Source of the DNA: Onchocerca lupi
Lineage: Eukaryota > Nematoda > Chromadorea > Rhabditida > Onchocercidae
Length of the DNA stretch: 64,000 nucleotides
Direction of reading: 5' to 3'
NCBI GenBank assembly: GCA_028564675.1
Contig: JAOVVO010000248.1
Span: 1 to 64,000, forward strand
The position numbers and the translations under genes are program-made. Positions 14,001 to 27,800 of the stretch are shown piece by piece; the first letter of the stretch is position 1; each line of letters opens with the position of its first letter. The notes under the pieces are model-generated. The model worked only from the letters and a program-made list of their open reading frames with translations. It made no database searches and had not been told where the DNA came from.

Positions 14001-16354
14001 AGCATCAATTTGTGGACATGTGAAGCTGACGATAAGCAACAAAAATAACTGAACCTGTATCAAGGCGCGTAACTGGTTGTCCTATCTCACGCATTACTTG
14101 CGCAAGTGTTGTTGAACGTCCCGATTGCATTAAATCCGACAAAGTTCGTATCATTTCAATGATATTCAAATCACTTTCATTTGCATTGTCTGTAAATGAA
14201 ACAGCGAACTAAGCATAGAATGACATATGGACCAAAAATGTCACTAAGGCTTGTCTAAACCTTAATACTGAAAAAAATGGTTTCTTCCAAGAATTCAACT
14301 CGATCATTCCAATGAGAAGTATCCAAACACGATAAAGGTTCAAGCACATAAAAATTCCTACTGTAACGGCTCAGTAAAGTGTGTCAACATCATGAATTTG
14401 TTTTCGAAGACTTATGTAGACTAAGCTAGGTCGATCACCAAGAGAGATGAATATCTTACTAAATATGCGGATAATGATGGTGATTTTGGCAATGACAGCA
14501 TTTTTAAATTACAATTAACAAAATTATTAAAGATAGTAACACATTATTGAACTTCTATAAAATATCAAAAAGAAAAAATCACCTTCAACAGTAGGTTCGA
14601 CAGTACTAGATGCCTGAGTTTCCGATGAAATACTTTCTTGGGTGGTGTCATTATGGCTGGTTTGTGTATCCTCCCCCAAACTCTCATCTCTCATTTGCAC
14701 TTCCTGCGAAGGATCAAAAGCTTCCTATAAAATTTAGCATATTTTCTCAAATACTGTGTCATCAGAACATGATTTCCAATCAAAATAAGCAGAGCAATTG
14801 GAGATATTAAACATACAACATTTTTCAACAAAATAAGAGGTTTTATCAAGAGAAAAAAAGAACTTTATACAAATCTTAAACATATGTTCACCTTATTTTT
14901 ATTTGGTGTTTAGAGCTGCTAAGGCTGCAACAAAGAAAACCTTACTTTATATTGATAAAGCACAAAAAGCTTACAATGTCCACAGCATCTAATTCAATTG
15001 AGCCTATTGGTGGACCCGGAATTTCGAATCCGTGTAATGGTGTACTAATTACCGGTACCATACCATAATCTGTAAAAGCAAAATTTCAAAAAGATTCATT
15101 ATAAAATAGTCAAATTGGCATCTTTTTATACCTGAAGTTATCAGATAAAAAAACAAATGTTAACATCCAAACTTAAAAATTTATACATTCAAAAACAATT
15201 TCGGATAACATACTGGAAATATCATATTCGCCCTGTGAAGCACTCAAACGATGAGCAATATCAGCATCCGCATCAGCAAGGTTTGCAACTGCTCGTCTTA
15301 ACATCGCCATCAGAACGTTTTTGAAATGTTCTGGACGTTCGAAGAGTGCTTCACCTCGCTGATTCAAGGCAACATGAGCATCTGAATCGTGTAAACCTCT
15401 GACTCGATCCTGCAACAAAAAGCTGCTGGAGAAAACCAACTGTTGAATTCTGGATGCAGCCCGAAAAGCTAGCATACTATGAAAGTTAACTTCAGTTTCA
15501 ATCCCTGCGAAAAAATTGCAATTCTAAAAAATAAAACAAAATTACAGTACCTGTGAAAAGTCCTACTTGAAATGTTTTATAATGATTGCGTAACGAGGGT
15601 TATCCTGACTAGTGTTCTACTTGTAGCTAGGACACAAAAAAACCTATTATTTGAAAAAAAAAAAAAGAAAAAAACTTCCTAATCCACAGATCTAGCTTAT
15701 TAAAATATGAAACAGGGATTGGCACCTCAATCCACACCACTTTACATCAAATGAAACTACTGACAGTTCAATAATTCCGGAATCTTGTACATATCAAACC
15801 AACAACTTTATAATGCATTGTAAAAACCAACCCAACGACGTATTAAAGCTTCTACATCAGCAACTTCAGATGATTGAGGATCGAGATTTTCTTTATATCT
15901 TAATGTTGCCTGAAATGAGAAAAATAATTATATATTTCCCATAAGGCTGAAATTTTTCATTCCAAACATGAAAAAATCCAAAATTTCTGTATTTCTCTAA
16001 AATTGAATCCTTTTAGGAGTGAAAATAAAATTAGTCAACAAAACTTAGCCATTTACAATTACCATTCAAAAAAAGCTAAAGTTACCAAAACTGATTACTG
16101 ATGATATGCAAATTTATGTATAATAAGAAGGGGTGAAAGTACCGATCAATTTTGGTAACTTATCTAATGTCAGCTTAATTAGTTAGGAACATTACCTGAT
16201 ACAGATCACTTATAAGTGTTTCATAAGCTGCTGAATTGTGAATATTTGCCCGAGGATTACATAAATTGCTTTGACAGTTCAAATGTGGGTCATTCGTATA
16301 GATTGTTGAATCATTTGGATAATGTGGCCCAATGAACATATCATTTGGATGCTA

Positions 16355-16387
<33 letters not shown>

Positions 16388-19300
16388 AAAATTCATCACA
16401 TAATTCATTTGATTTCAATTCCTTACCTATTTCTCTATCATAACCACATTTCTCATGAAAAAATTATCAATTTAAACCAGCAAATTCATTTTAATCTAGC
16501 TTTTAATATATTAAGAGCTTTTTTTTTTTTGAATAACGTGGTCAGTAAAATTCGGCGCGTAGTCATGAAAACTCTACATGTCGAATTGTAAGCGCAGCAG
16601 ACGATCATTATATGAGTAGCCTACTAGTCCCGCTCTGTAGAATTTCCCTAAATCCAAAAATTTTATAGTGTATGCAAAGAGAATATTACAAAATAAATAT
16701 ACCTCTGGACCACCTTCTCTATCTCCTCGATTAGTGTAAGTTCGTCGAGCCCACATAACATTACTTCTTAAAATATCAAAATCTATTTTGGATAAATATG
16801 CGAATCCAAACATTTGCAAAATGGATAAGAATACCAGAGAGATGTAAATTTCGAGTGGAATCTATTGTTATATAAAAATTAAATCAAAAAAATTAATACG
16901 AGCTTGTTAGACATTCAACTGCATACAACAATATACGAAAGCGAGATCGGAATTCTCAGAATGTCGAGATTCTTTCAAGAAAAAATTCTTTTGAAATCAA
17001 AACGAATTATTTAAACTTCTGAAAACTAACCTGCTTCTGGTCATAGACGGTATAAACCGTGGCATTCCGTTGATCTGCACATGCACACCATTTTCACCCA
17101 CTGCAGCAGTCGCAGCTTGCATTGCAGCATCAAGAGCACGACTGGCTGCCTGAACCGCAATGTAGTGAAAAATAAGAATGTTTAATGAGATGATTAGTCC
17201 TACCAGCTTTAATTTCTTAATAAAGTAATGATGTTATACAACAAACGAGAAATATAATCACTTCAGCATTTGCCGGTCCATTTGTACGCACAATCACTTG
17301 GCCAACAATTCCTGGACCATGGAATGTAGGAGCTGAAGGAGCTAGGAATGCACGTGCCGAAGACTGCATTTGATTCGATTGTCCAGAGTGCTGACGATTA
17401 TGCAAATTGATTAATGGGTGTCGTCGACGACCAAGATTTACACTAGCTTGCGTACTAGATGTTGCTGTAACAACACATTTCAGTATTTTGAACAGATTCT
17501 AATTTATGATGAACACTACATTATTTCTTGTAAAGACGACTTTTCTGCAAAACAGGGTTGTCCTAGTTACGGTTACAAAAAAAGCATTGGAGTAATAGGC
17601 AATAGTTGAGGTGAAATCAAGCTTGATATCCTAATGTTATCAGTATAAAAATATTGATAACATTAGGATATCAAGCTGGTATTAATCGATACTACTAATT
17701 TCAATTGTGTCGCTGATGAAGTTTCAAAAATGATGAAATAAGAAAAAAATAAAGAAGAAAAGAAAAAGAACTTTCACTTCTCAAAATCTGACATGATTCA
17801 CGACAGCAAAATGAATAGAAAAAGAAAATGTGACAAATGCTATTGATTGTAACAAATATTTTCATGTTCGGTTAATAATGATGTAAGCTATTTACCAGTT
17901 TGACCAGTCTGCATGGTCGTCATGTTCCCGAAAGCACTCGGCAATATACTCCGGATAAAATTCTGGATACCACCACGAACAGCAGTATTCACTACTCCGC
18001 CTATATTTGAAAGAAAGATTAAAATAAATAATGTTACAAAGAATATGAATTTTATTTCATAAGCAAGTTCTTACGAAGACAAAGATAAAAAAAAGGTCAT
18101 GATAAACGGTGATCAAATCTATCTTTGCTTTTAAGGGAGCAGGCAAATTTTGAAATATGCTGAAGAGAAAAAAAAAAGAAACATCTTCACACAGAAATTT
18201 ACAGAAAAATTAGATTCATATACAATTAACAGGAAGTTAAGAATGTATAAACGGGCGAGAAAAAGGTAGAGGAAATAAGTGATTTACATTTACAAAAACT
18301 ACTTTTTTAAGATTCCCAAAAATTACTCACCAAACTGCGTTTGGTTGCCCGTAGAATCAGAAGAAGCAGATTGGCCACTAGGATTTCCCCCTTCCGCTTG
18401 ATTGGCATTTAAACCGAATGTTCTAGATGTTTCCATATGCACTTCGGAGGGTGCACTAGGTGCCACATGTAATCGAGCGCTTTGTACATGAAGTGGACCT
18501 GAGGGACAATTCTTCTTTTTATCATACTTCCAGTAAATGACAAAAAAATATCAATTTCATGAATTCAAGGATAGAATAATGGAAATATCGACTTACCTGA
18601 AGAAGATACGAATGGCATACGATTTCCCGCGGTACTAACATCTGGAACTGTGATAACCGTTGGTGCTCGAATTGTTGGATTTAAAACGGGATATGTTCGT
18701 AATCCACCTCTCATGGAATGGGACAAACGAAAAGCTCGTGAGTGACCTATATTTTAAATTTCATAGTGCAAAATGTACAAGTTTATCCATGTCAGTTCAT
18801 ATCAGGAGAACAAATGGGTCTTGAGCTTCACCCACTAATTAAATTATATAGGATTTCAATTCATTATGGTACCTCCTTTCTACTTTAAGTCAAATATTAG
18901 CTGTCCTATAAAAAAAAAATTTTTTTTTAAGAGTTGAGATGTAAATAAAGCTATATTCAAAATCAAGTTTAAAAATAGTTATTATTCATGCGATAAATAT
19001 AACTGATACCATCAGCTGGTTGTTGACTTCCTTCGGAGACTGGTCTATCTCGAGAATCCCGTTCACCTTGTGCCACAAATATTAGAGTAAGAGCAACCTG
19101 CAAATTAATATTTTCCTTCATACAAATAACAAATGACTTGAAGAAAAACAATACTAATTATTGTATTTTCAGAAATGCCATAACGTGTAAGGTACTCAAT
19201 TTATCTAAGCATCGGACTAAAATAACTTTTATATTAATTACTAATAACCCAGCAGTAGATGGAATGAAGAATGGTTTGACGACTACTGAACCTCTTCCTG

Positions 19301-22300
19301 AAGTTCACAGAGAGTCATACTTGGTGTGTGCATTTTTCGCATCACGGGAAAATACAAAATACTGGATGATTGGCCTTTTACTAACAATTTCCAGAACTAG
19401 ATGTCTCATTTGCATATCAATATGTGATGTTTAATTCGAAATGAATTACTGAAATAGTTACGCATGCAGAATAGAATATATATCTCAACAGTCTCAAACA
19501 TGAAGTCACTACATTACTGAATTCAGATATGCAATTAATTTAATATAGACGTAGAAAACTCCGCCATATGCGCTTGAAGTAAAGAAACCAAGATCAACCA
19601 CATTTGGCATTCGATTACATTTCATTAATATCTAACATCTGGGTTCACTTAAATGCCTGAATGATCATAATGTATCTTACTTCAGTAGTTGGCTCGTCAT
19701 GATGCTCAGCAGAACTTGGTTCTAAAGGCGAGTCAGGATCCGAGAAATTGACGAGAATATCGGAGATTGAATGGTAGGCATGCGAAAGACGATGCAAGAC
19801 ACGCCGAAAATTTTCTTCAAAACACAATGCGATATATCTGGCGCGCTAAAAATATATTAGAAATAATTACTGCTTACATGTTTTGAACATAAAGGTATTA
19901 AAAACTTCCAGGAAAGTGACACGAAAGATTTTCAATTTCTTTCGAATTGCTCTCACTGACATATGCTGAGAAATAAAAAAAAAGCGCATATCAAATTTTA
20001 ATCAGAGCTCAGCATCAAAAATTATGCTTAAAACTTACGTTATTTGGCATACTGTTCCGCTTTTGAATGATATCCTGATAACGCTTTAGATGATAATTAG
20101 CCAGATTTTGTACGCTCAGTATTTTTTGAAGTAATTCAATATAATTTTCCGTTGTGGCATTTCTATAAATTTTTTTATGGAAATTATGTAAAAAACATCC
20201 AACAGACATTCCAGCTTGAAGTCAAAAAAATGGCAAGAACTCAATAGAAACTATAGTAATAGTGTAGCATGACACATATTGCAAATAATTAGTAAGATTT
20301 AAATTAAGATATCAATATTACAAATAGGTTTTTAGTGTAACAATTTCGAAAAAACAGTCTTATGTACAACTGTATTCGGATGCCGCTGCGCTGAAATCGC
20401 TATTTTATAAAAATTAGTCAAAAGATCTAGTGCATTTGGAGTCTTAAGTTATTAATCAAAGTAAACCTTAAAACCACATTTTGCTGCTGCGAATTACTAT
20501 TTTGAGTTGAACTTGTTGTTTGAGATTCATCTAAAAAAATCTGTAGTCAAGATAGCAACGAAAAGTAAAAAAAATAACAGCAAAATAATGAAATATATAC
20601 AGTTGGCACAACACAGGTTATTTTTGCTAATAAATCACGATCACTGGAAATGCTTAGTCACTCAAAGCAGAACAAAAACCAGTAGGGATAGAATTGACGT
20701 CAATGAAGTCATGTAGGAGATAGTTTATAGTAGGTTTAAAACGTCAAATCATACCCATTTAAAAGAACTTTCAAACATATCTCTTCGAAATAACGAAAAA
20801 AAATTACCTCCTTCATTTTTCAGTCCCGTATTTTCAGCTTCACATGACAATTCTGCAACATTGAGTATGGATAAATAACGACTGTTTGTAATTCTAATTT
20901 CAGATAAAACTAAAAACTGCTCAATGGATTTAGTTGCGTAGTAAATTGATGGAAGAACTGATCTTAAAATAGTTAGATCGGATAATTCTACATCTATGAA
21001 TTCAAATAGTACCTCGGCAATAATTCATTGTGAAGTTCATTCATTATTCATCAATTCATAATCAGATATCTAATATATTCACATCCATCTTTTTAGAGTT
21101 AAGATGAGTTTTTTCCTCCAATTTTTTAAATAGTAAATACCTGCACGGTGAATATGGAGCACTTCCTCCAATTCCAAAACTATTTCACCAAATTTAGCAC
21201 GTTCCAAATCATTTCTTAAAGGAGGCATAACTCGTTCATAACCCTCAACCGTTATCGAGGAAAATGGCTCCTTCTGGAATGTTTATTTTTGTTTAAAAAT
21301 TTAGTTGACAACTCAGTGCTACTTTCCTATATTTCAGAAGGAAGTTTAAGTTTAAGAATTTTGAGAAAATCATAGAATCACCTAAATCATTCAATCATTC
21401 AAAAATGTATGTCTATTGATTGCAACAAACTGCTCTGACAAAGACAGCATATGAGTTAACCAGGAAAAAATCTTACAACGGTGTACAAGGGATTCCCTAA
21501 ATCTATCTTATAAATAGATCATTTATACAACGATTTTTTGCAAAAAAAATCTTCACCTCAAGAAGTTGTAAAGTACGCTCGCTCCTGTTTAATCCATCAG
21601 ATATGAAATTAATCCGACTGAGTGCTCCAGAATCAATATAACGTACAGCAGCACCTCGAATATGTACTCGCAGTGTCAGATCACCATTTCGCGGCGTGTT
21701 TTCCTGAGTTTCCACATCAACCGAAGTGCGATCAAACACAGCACCTAGCACATTCGAAAGCGCCTCCCTTACAAACTCCTAAAAGCAAACAATGCCATAA
21801 CCGAATATAGTCATACTGGTTATATAACTAGTTTTGATCGTATTCATCTTAAAATCAAATATAATCATACTGATCATAAGATCGAGCAAGCCAAAATTCC
21901 TTCTATTTCGGAAATTACAAATATTTCATAAAAACTTACTGTCGTGTTACTCGCATCCTGAAATATGGAATTGCGTATGATAACCATTTCACCATTTATT
22001 ACATTGACTCGCGTGCTTTCAACATGTTCATCACTGCTACTATGTCCAAGATCAGAGTGTTGCGAACTCAATCCCGGTGGAGGGCCACTATAAAAAAAAA
22101 CTTTTGATCATCTTATTTTCCACATACATACATGCATCCGAATGTATTCGGTTGCATCCACAATATCGTTTTTTTATGATGAAAAAAAGTTGGTGTACAA
22201 CAGGAAAAAACTTACGCATTAGCCGGACGCTCCACCATATGAAGAGTTAAACCATCTGCAATACCATAATCCTTGAGAAGTCGATCATTATTCAAAAGTG

Positions 22301-22535
22301 GATGTCCTTGGAAAATCAATCGTTGTCTTGATTCCAAAACACCCATCTTCTCCTCTATTACTTTCCGTAAAATTCCAAGACTTGCCTTAAATTCAGCGGA
22401 GATGTTAAAGATAAAAATAAAACTTCAAAAACGAAAATCCAAAGCACATATTATTAAGATGAGCAATAAACTTACATCGTCGGCAATGTCCAGTTCTTCA
22501 TCTTTTCGGTCCAATGTCTTCACTCTGATTCTCAT
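11084..22535 (-). CDS. BAG6: BAG6/Scythe-like chaperone with N-terminal ubiquitin-like domain
   Basis: Thirty-one exons join in phase to 1401 codons: 22476-22535, 22216-22385, 21940-22087, 21557-21778, 21141-21273, 20808-20957, 20467-20530, 20039-20162, 19681-19845, 19010-19097, 18597-18746, 18331-18498, 17896-18000, 17262-17464, 17031-17149, 16703-16766, 16196-16351, 15828-15909, 15214-15504, 14975-15069, 14583-14724, 14055-14189, 13771-13935, 13268-13456, 13045-13178, 12819-12960, 12343-12431, 12151-12255, 11749-11850, 11390-11494, 11084-11224. Residues 1-77 form the ubiquitin-like domain (RIRVKTLDRKDEEL, SRQRLIFQGHPL, LTLHMVERPA). The middle is long and low in complexity. The C-terminus matches the BAG6 end (DWISVIQDD, FSDAYLGG, VAQDEKFDPEKYPELNKF). 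BAG6 holds tail-anchored and misfolded membrane proteins and hands them to GET insertion or to the proteasome, with UBL4A and TRC35 as partners. The ATG sits 2 nt after a TTTTAG acceptor. Exon 16's acceptor could shift by one codon. The protein is longer than human BAG6 (about 1130 residues). Confidence 0.9.
17620..17677. repeat. Perfect 23-bp inverted repeat (stem-loop) in a BAG6 intron
   Basis: The arms 17620-17642 and 17655-17677 are exact reverse complements. The stem extends inward by one G.U and three A-T pairs to an AAAA loop. It sits in the intron between BAG6 exons at 17896-18000 and 17262-17464. It could be a small MITE remnant or a small-RNA precursor; the sequence alone does not decide. 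Confidence 0.85.
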
Positions 22536-22539
22536 AACT
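22536..22539 (-). promoter_or_regulatory. Putative spliced-leader acceptor of BAG6
   Basis: Read on the minus strand, AATTTTAG is followed by only two bases (TT) and then the BAG6 ATG. Such a short leader fits trans-splicing of a nematode spliced leader. Cis-splicing from an unseen 5' exon is the alternative. Confidence 0.5.
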
Positions 22540-22734
22540 AAAATTTAAGTTTGCTTAATAGTATGAGGAAAAAAGTGAAAAAAAACATGGATAGGGCACA
22601 CATATCACCTACATGTTATTTTCATGCAATCTACATCATTATGATGAATAAATGACATCACACCGAACGGAATCGTTTTTGAAGAAAATCACTTAGCATA
22701 ACTCTTGAAAGTAAGTCATGAATTTTCTTTTCAT

Positions 22735-22857
22735 ACTAAATAAATGCATTTCAGAACCATATCTGAATGTAAATTGATACAAGAAATTCCAACTTTAAAT
22801 TAAAATTTCTTGTATCAGTTTATATTCAGATATGGTTCTGAAATGTATTTATTTAAT
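22735..22857. repeat. Long stem-loop: 54-bp arms, 15-nt loop
   Basis: The arms 22735-22788 and 22804-22857 pair over 54 positions. Read as a plus-strand RNA there is one C.A mismatch, three G.U wobbles and the rest are Watson-Crick pairs. It lies about 200 bp upstream of the BAG6 start. It could be a MITE with its arms intact or the source of a hairpin RNA. Confidence 0.85.
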
Positions 22858-23048
22858 TTAAATTAAATTCGTCATAAATTTGGGAAAACTTCCTCGCAAA
22901 CATCAATTATTATCAAACATATATGCAAAACAAATAAATGTATGCCAACTGCTATTTAACTTAAATAAAGTACGTTAAACAATGAGTCTGAATGAGGTGT
23001 ACCAGAGAACAATCAATCTGGATAGACAATCAATAATCTTCAAAGTTC

Positions 23049-23066
23049 CACACACACACACACACA
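23049..23066. repeat. (CA)n dinucleotide run
   Basis: A short uninterrupted CA repeat in the spacer upstream of BAG6. Confidence 0.9.
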
Positions 23067-24837
23067 TCTTCACTTTATACTTCACAACGCATGAGCAATA
23101 AACCGACCTATCAAAAAATGAATTAGAAATATTATGAGCAATTTTTCAGAGGAAATCGATTTATAAAATATTTATTTCAAATCCCAGCTAGAAATTTTAA
23201 TAGAATTTGCATAACTTAAAACCTGACATTTTCTCTCATATCAACTTTTTCTGTTTTCATATTTTGTGTCTGGATATTTTCTGACACTACGATAAAATAT
23301 CCAAAATTCAACAGTCATTGAGGAAATTATAAATGCTTCCACAGTTCAGGTATGGCAAGAAAATGTCGCAACTCCTAACTTTAGTATTAATGGAAAATTA
23401 CACTATTAGATACTCAAAATCCGTTCAATAATATTTGGCATAAAGTCAGTCAGGTACCCAAAAATTAAACTATCCATCGGTTAGTTAGACTCACATCACA
23501 ATTAAGTTTAAACCTAAGTTTTATAGAATTCACATCTCAGCCCCAAATACCACTCTCCACGTATTCCCTAGACATCTGCACGACCATTCCATTCGCCATT
23601 TCGCGGCTGGACGATGTGTCGTTTTAAAGTTTCGTCTGAGTAGAGTTACGAACTGAGGATAAATGAGGAGCTGCGATAGCGGAAGAGCGGGGGGACGGGG
23701 AGGGCTTATTAGATTACTGAAAGGATCATCGATCACTCCAGCGCTATTGTCTACATCGATTTTTGTGTTAATAGTTTCCATTATCAGGCATATTACTTCA
23801 TAATCTTCGTTTATTTCTATCTGTTACACAGAAAATATTATGAGCTGATGCTTTTTAGGCTAACCTTTATAAGGTGTGCCTTGAAATTCCAGCTCCATGT
23901 CTTAGAAGTGGTTTAAAGTATCATTTTTGAATTATTTTATCCTCTTATTAATTATGCTTTTGCTGCTCTTAACCGCTTCTCTTACACACTGAACACATTA
24001 TAACATCTTGATTTAATTTAATTGAAGCCTCCAAAATCTGCGACATTTCGACATTGCTTTATGTACACTCTGTGGTAGAATAGGGATGTCAGGATGATGC
24101 ATTACTCAATCTAAGTTGTACGGCAGATAAACTGGTAACGATTACATAATGAATTAAATGAAAAAAACTAAATCTTGTTACAGTTAACATAATAAAAATG
24201 GTCTAAAATCTGATACCTTGCTATGTGATGCATGATATTAACGCTGTCAACAATCGACAACGATAATTGTTCCCGATTTGGATGGAGCAGTCGTTAGTGT
24301 GGTGCTAATTACAAGCAAACAAAATAAGAAATAGCATTGGGTAAAGTAAAGCTGAATGCAACGATTTACTTGTAAAAAACTGCCTCAGACCGTTATTTCA
24401 TACTCCATGGGGAATATGTTGCGGGATTTATTAAGAAATGGTTTCTTTGATAAGCGAAATTCTCCGATTCCAATTTAAAGTATTTTTTGATTAGAATCGG
24501 GAAAAATTTAACAAGTTTTCTTATCTTATCGCTGTTCTTCTTCTCATTCATATACCACTGCCAAGCTTCACCTTGTATTCCTCATTACAACGAAGTATCT
24601 TTTATTATCGACCAGTAACAAAAAGTCAAAATTTTCAACATACTTATATACATTTAAAATGTTGTGCAGTAACTTTAAAAGGCATCTCATAGAAACACAC
24701 TGCTCTACAGAGAATAGTAGAATAGGAGTTGAACGACGATTTATTCAATGAGTCTTTAAACTTAATCGTATAAAGTTTTTTTTCTAACTTAATTCAGTTC
24801 ATCTTCGCTTGTAACAAAATCGATTGCTCAGAAGATT

Positions 24838-27800
24838 TCAACTTTCCGTGAACCTTCTAATCATTTCCTGTTTATTGTCGGTATTTTGACTCAATTCGAC
24901 ATTTTCAAAATTCCTTTGTTGCTGTATACAGTGCTATAAAAAATTAATTTAAGTTTAAATTATTATATTCATTCATTGATTCAGTAAATTGCTTATTATA
25001 CTCATCAACTCAGTAAAATCATTTTTTTTATTCAGATGTCTTAAACAGAATCTTTCCGAAAAAGAGAAGAGAGAAAAATCGAAAAGTAAATTGTAATTTT
25101 ATATTAGGTGGTAAAAATTTGCTGTATTCTACTCAAAAAAATAGTACCTGAACAATAGTAAATGTGATAGCAAAGATAACAATCAGCACAAAGGCCTGAA
25201 GACACAGCGCCAAGAAAACGATTAAACATTTCACATCTTCGGTAATACATACCAGCTGATTTATTGTGGCGGATTTTCCTTCTACCTACAAGTTCGGCCA
25301 ATTTTAAAACTGTTTAGCAGATAATTTTAGAATAATATTCGAAAAATCTAATTTAAACTTCTTTATTACTTCTAATGCTTGCAAAAATCTAGCATATATA
25401 AACTTACGTTATCACTGACATCTGTTAATGATTCTTCGTAAATCATCATCACTGACTTCGTTCGCAAACCATTACTTCCTAAAAAATTTGCTCAGATATC
25501 GAACAATCCTTAATAAAATAATAGAAGTAAAATTGGGAAGAAAATAAGAATGAATTAAGATAAGAACGAAACATGAAGTTTGACGACTATGATTGCTTAG
25601 GCTAATCAATAAGACTGGGTTATACCTGCTTCTGTTTTCCGTAACTTCTGTCTAAGTTTGAGTTTGTTCGATGATTTTATAGCGTATATATCTCCAGAAA
25701 GTTGGAACAGACGTGATTCATATGGCGTCATCATTGATCGCCTCTTACGCATTCTGTCTTTAATTCTATAATCAAAATTTTGTAAAAAATTTCAGAATAT
25801 TGGGAATTATTTGGTGTAAAATTAAAGCATGTAAAATATTTTTACAACAAATTATTGAAGGTTATACTTGATTTGTTGGCTTTTTGTGGAATTCACTTGA
25901 TTACAGCTATTTGGATCACAAAATTCATCGCATGGTAAAACATATGCCTCGTAGATAATATCGACCTGAAAATATATTGGAGAAAATATTAATTACGCAA
26001 AAGAAATACACTCCATTCTCCACTCCAGAATCTCCAGACTCTATCAGAGTTCACCAAACTCATTAAAAATTCAGAAGTTCGACATAATTCAGCAGAATTT
26101 TCAAATATGCCAATTAGGGAAGTAATATTACCTCATCCGGAAAACCATCAAAGACGATGGTCAATTGCAAATGATTTTTGTCGAATTGATAAATGTCTTT
26201 CAGCATTCCATTTGGAACAGCGCAACTGCAAAGGGAAAATCAAGCAAATACAATGAGAAAAATTCTAGGTAAGCGTCCTAGATGGAAAAAGGATAAATTT
26301 AGCAAATTTAAGAAATTTGACTACCCGTCGGAATCGATAATTCTAAAAGTTTTGCCACTTTTTGTATCACGCGCAAGCAAATCAATTACCGAAAATTTGA
26401 TCGGATTCTAAAATAATGCATAATGAAATTGATAAACTTGTTGGAGTCATTTTTACTTTGTAATTGTTTTCGTAACAATTCCAATTGTTCAATTGAAACA
26501 CAGAAGTATCCACGTGTACGAAGCGTATTCAATATTTTAGATATGATTCTATAGTAGTAATTTAGATAGAAGCAAGTGCATACTTCATGTAAAGTTAATA
26601 AAAGATAGCCTTCATCACCGATTTGTACCACTTCTGCAGGATTTTTGTTCGCATCCATTACTTCCATTGTATACCGTGGTTGAATTGCATAATTCCGTAA
26701 TTGTGACGCTATTTGTATATTTTTCGCTCTATAAATTTGTATCTAATTCCTTTTTTTGCCAAATATTAGTGGAATTATCATTTGAATTACGAAATTATAA
26801 ATAGGATTTGGATGAATATTAAATTCAAAACTTGTTTCGTAAGCAATAAATAATGAAGTGAATTTATAACATCTGTTTTGTAGCATTTTCATCTTCAATG
26901 CGAAAGCGAAATGACAACTGGTGATCTAGCGGTAAAACTTCCAAATCACTATGTATATGACAAATGATCTGAAATTAAGGAATTAAGAGAGGCAATGTAA
27001 ATTGTCAAAAATAAAAAAAAAAAAAAAAACAGATACTTTTGTATGCCTCTAAAATCTAAGATAAAATTACTGATACTGCAAGCACCTTTGTCCAGAATTG
27101 ATGAAAATTTATAATTCTAAGGAAAATTTTCAGATGAGGCTATTGGAAAAAATGGTTAGGTGTTGCAGCTATTTCCATTTTTTAGTACTGAAAAGTAAAT
27201 ATTGACTTGGCTGACCTTTAGCAATTTGTCCTTGACAGTGATAAGCTCAGTGCTACCTTCCTTCAACATTACCAAGTTTGAAAAAGTCAAATAAGGAGAA
27301 AGCTGAAAGAAATCGTAATATACTATTTATTCCTTCAATCTTTTTATTTATTTATTTTTTTTTTTGTTTACTTTTTTTTTCTAGGACAAAAATTATTGAA
27401 AGATGAATGGAGAAAAAAATAGCAAAGCGTTGGAAGATTTTAAAAAAACAATTCTAAAATTGAACTATTGTTATTTGAATGAAAACTCCAAGAGACAGTA
27501 AATACGAACAGATTTTTGCATTCCGCATTCATTATACAACATTTCAACATCGAATTCGTATACATGCAAGAATTTTCTTTCGCAATAAACTATTTTATCG
27601 TTTTTCGTCATAAGTGTTCCGGAAAACATTTTCATCGATGCACCACGTATATGCATCCGATTTGGTTTACAGCTTACTTTGACTGCAATGAAAATTTCCT
27701 AAATTATTTGCTGATTAGGTCATTTTTAGGATCAGCATCATGTATTCGTTTATTATTATTACTTAAATTTTTTTTTTTCTCATCTACATTAAAAATTGAA

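Larger units (their letters stand above)
22540..24837. other. Spacer upstream of BAG6, with GC-richer presumed promoter
   Basis: This region lies between the BAG6 start and the 3' end of the ZP/PAN gene. It holds the stem-loop at 22735-22857, a (CA)n run at about 23049-23066 and a patch at about 23540-23720 that is clearly GC-richer than its surroundings, including a GC-rich run near 23685-23702. That patch is a good candidate for the BAG6 promoter, with outron transcription down to the acceptor at 22538. An 83-codon frame there (23530-23781, -) has no family motif and looks like a product of the base composition. Confidence 0.45.

Noticed and set aside
16574..16702. Continuation of a minus-strand frame (GLVGYSYNDRLLRLQ) past a BAG6 exon
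   Set aside because: It runs past a good GT donor at 16702 and ends in a stop; splicing from 16703 to 16351 keeps phase, so this is intron.
23530..23781. 83-codon minus-strand frame with a proline-rich middle
   Set aside because: It lies in the GC-rich presumed promoter where stops are rarer; no motif or splice partner.
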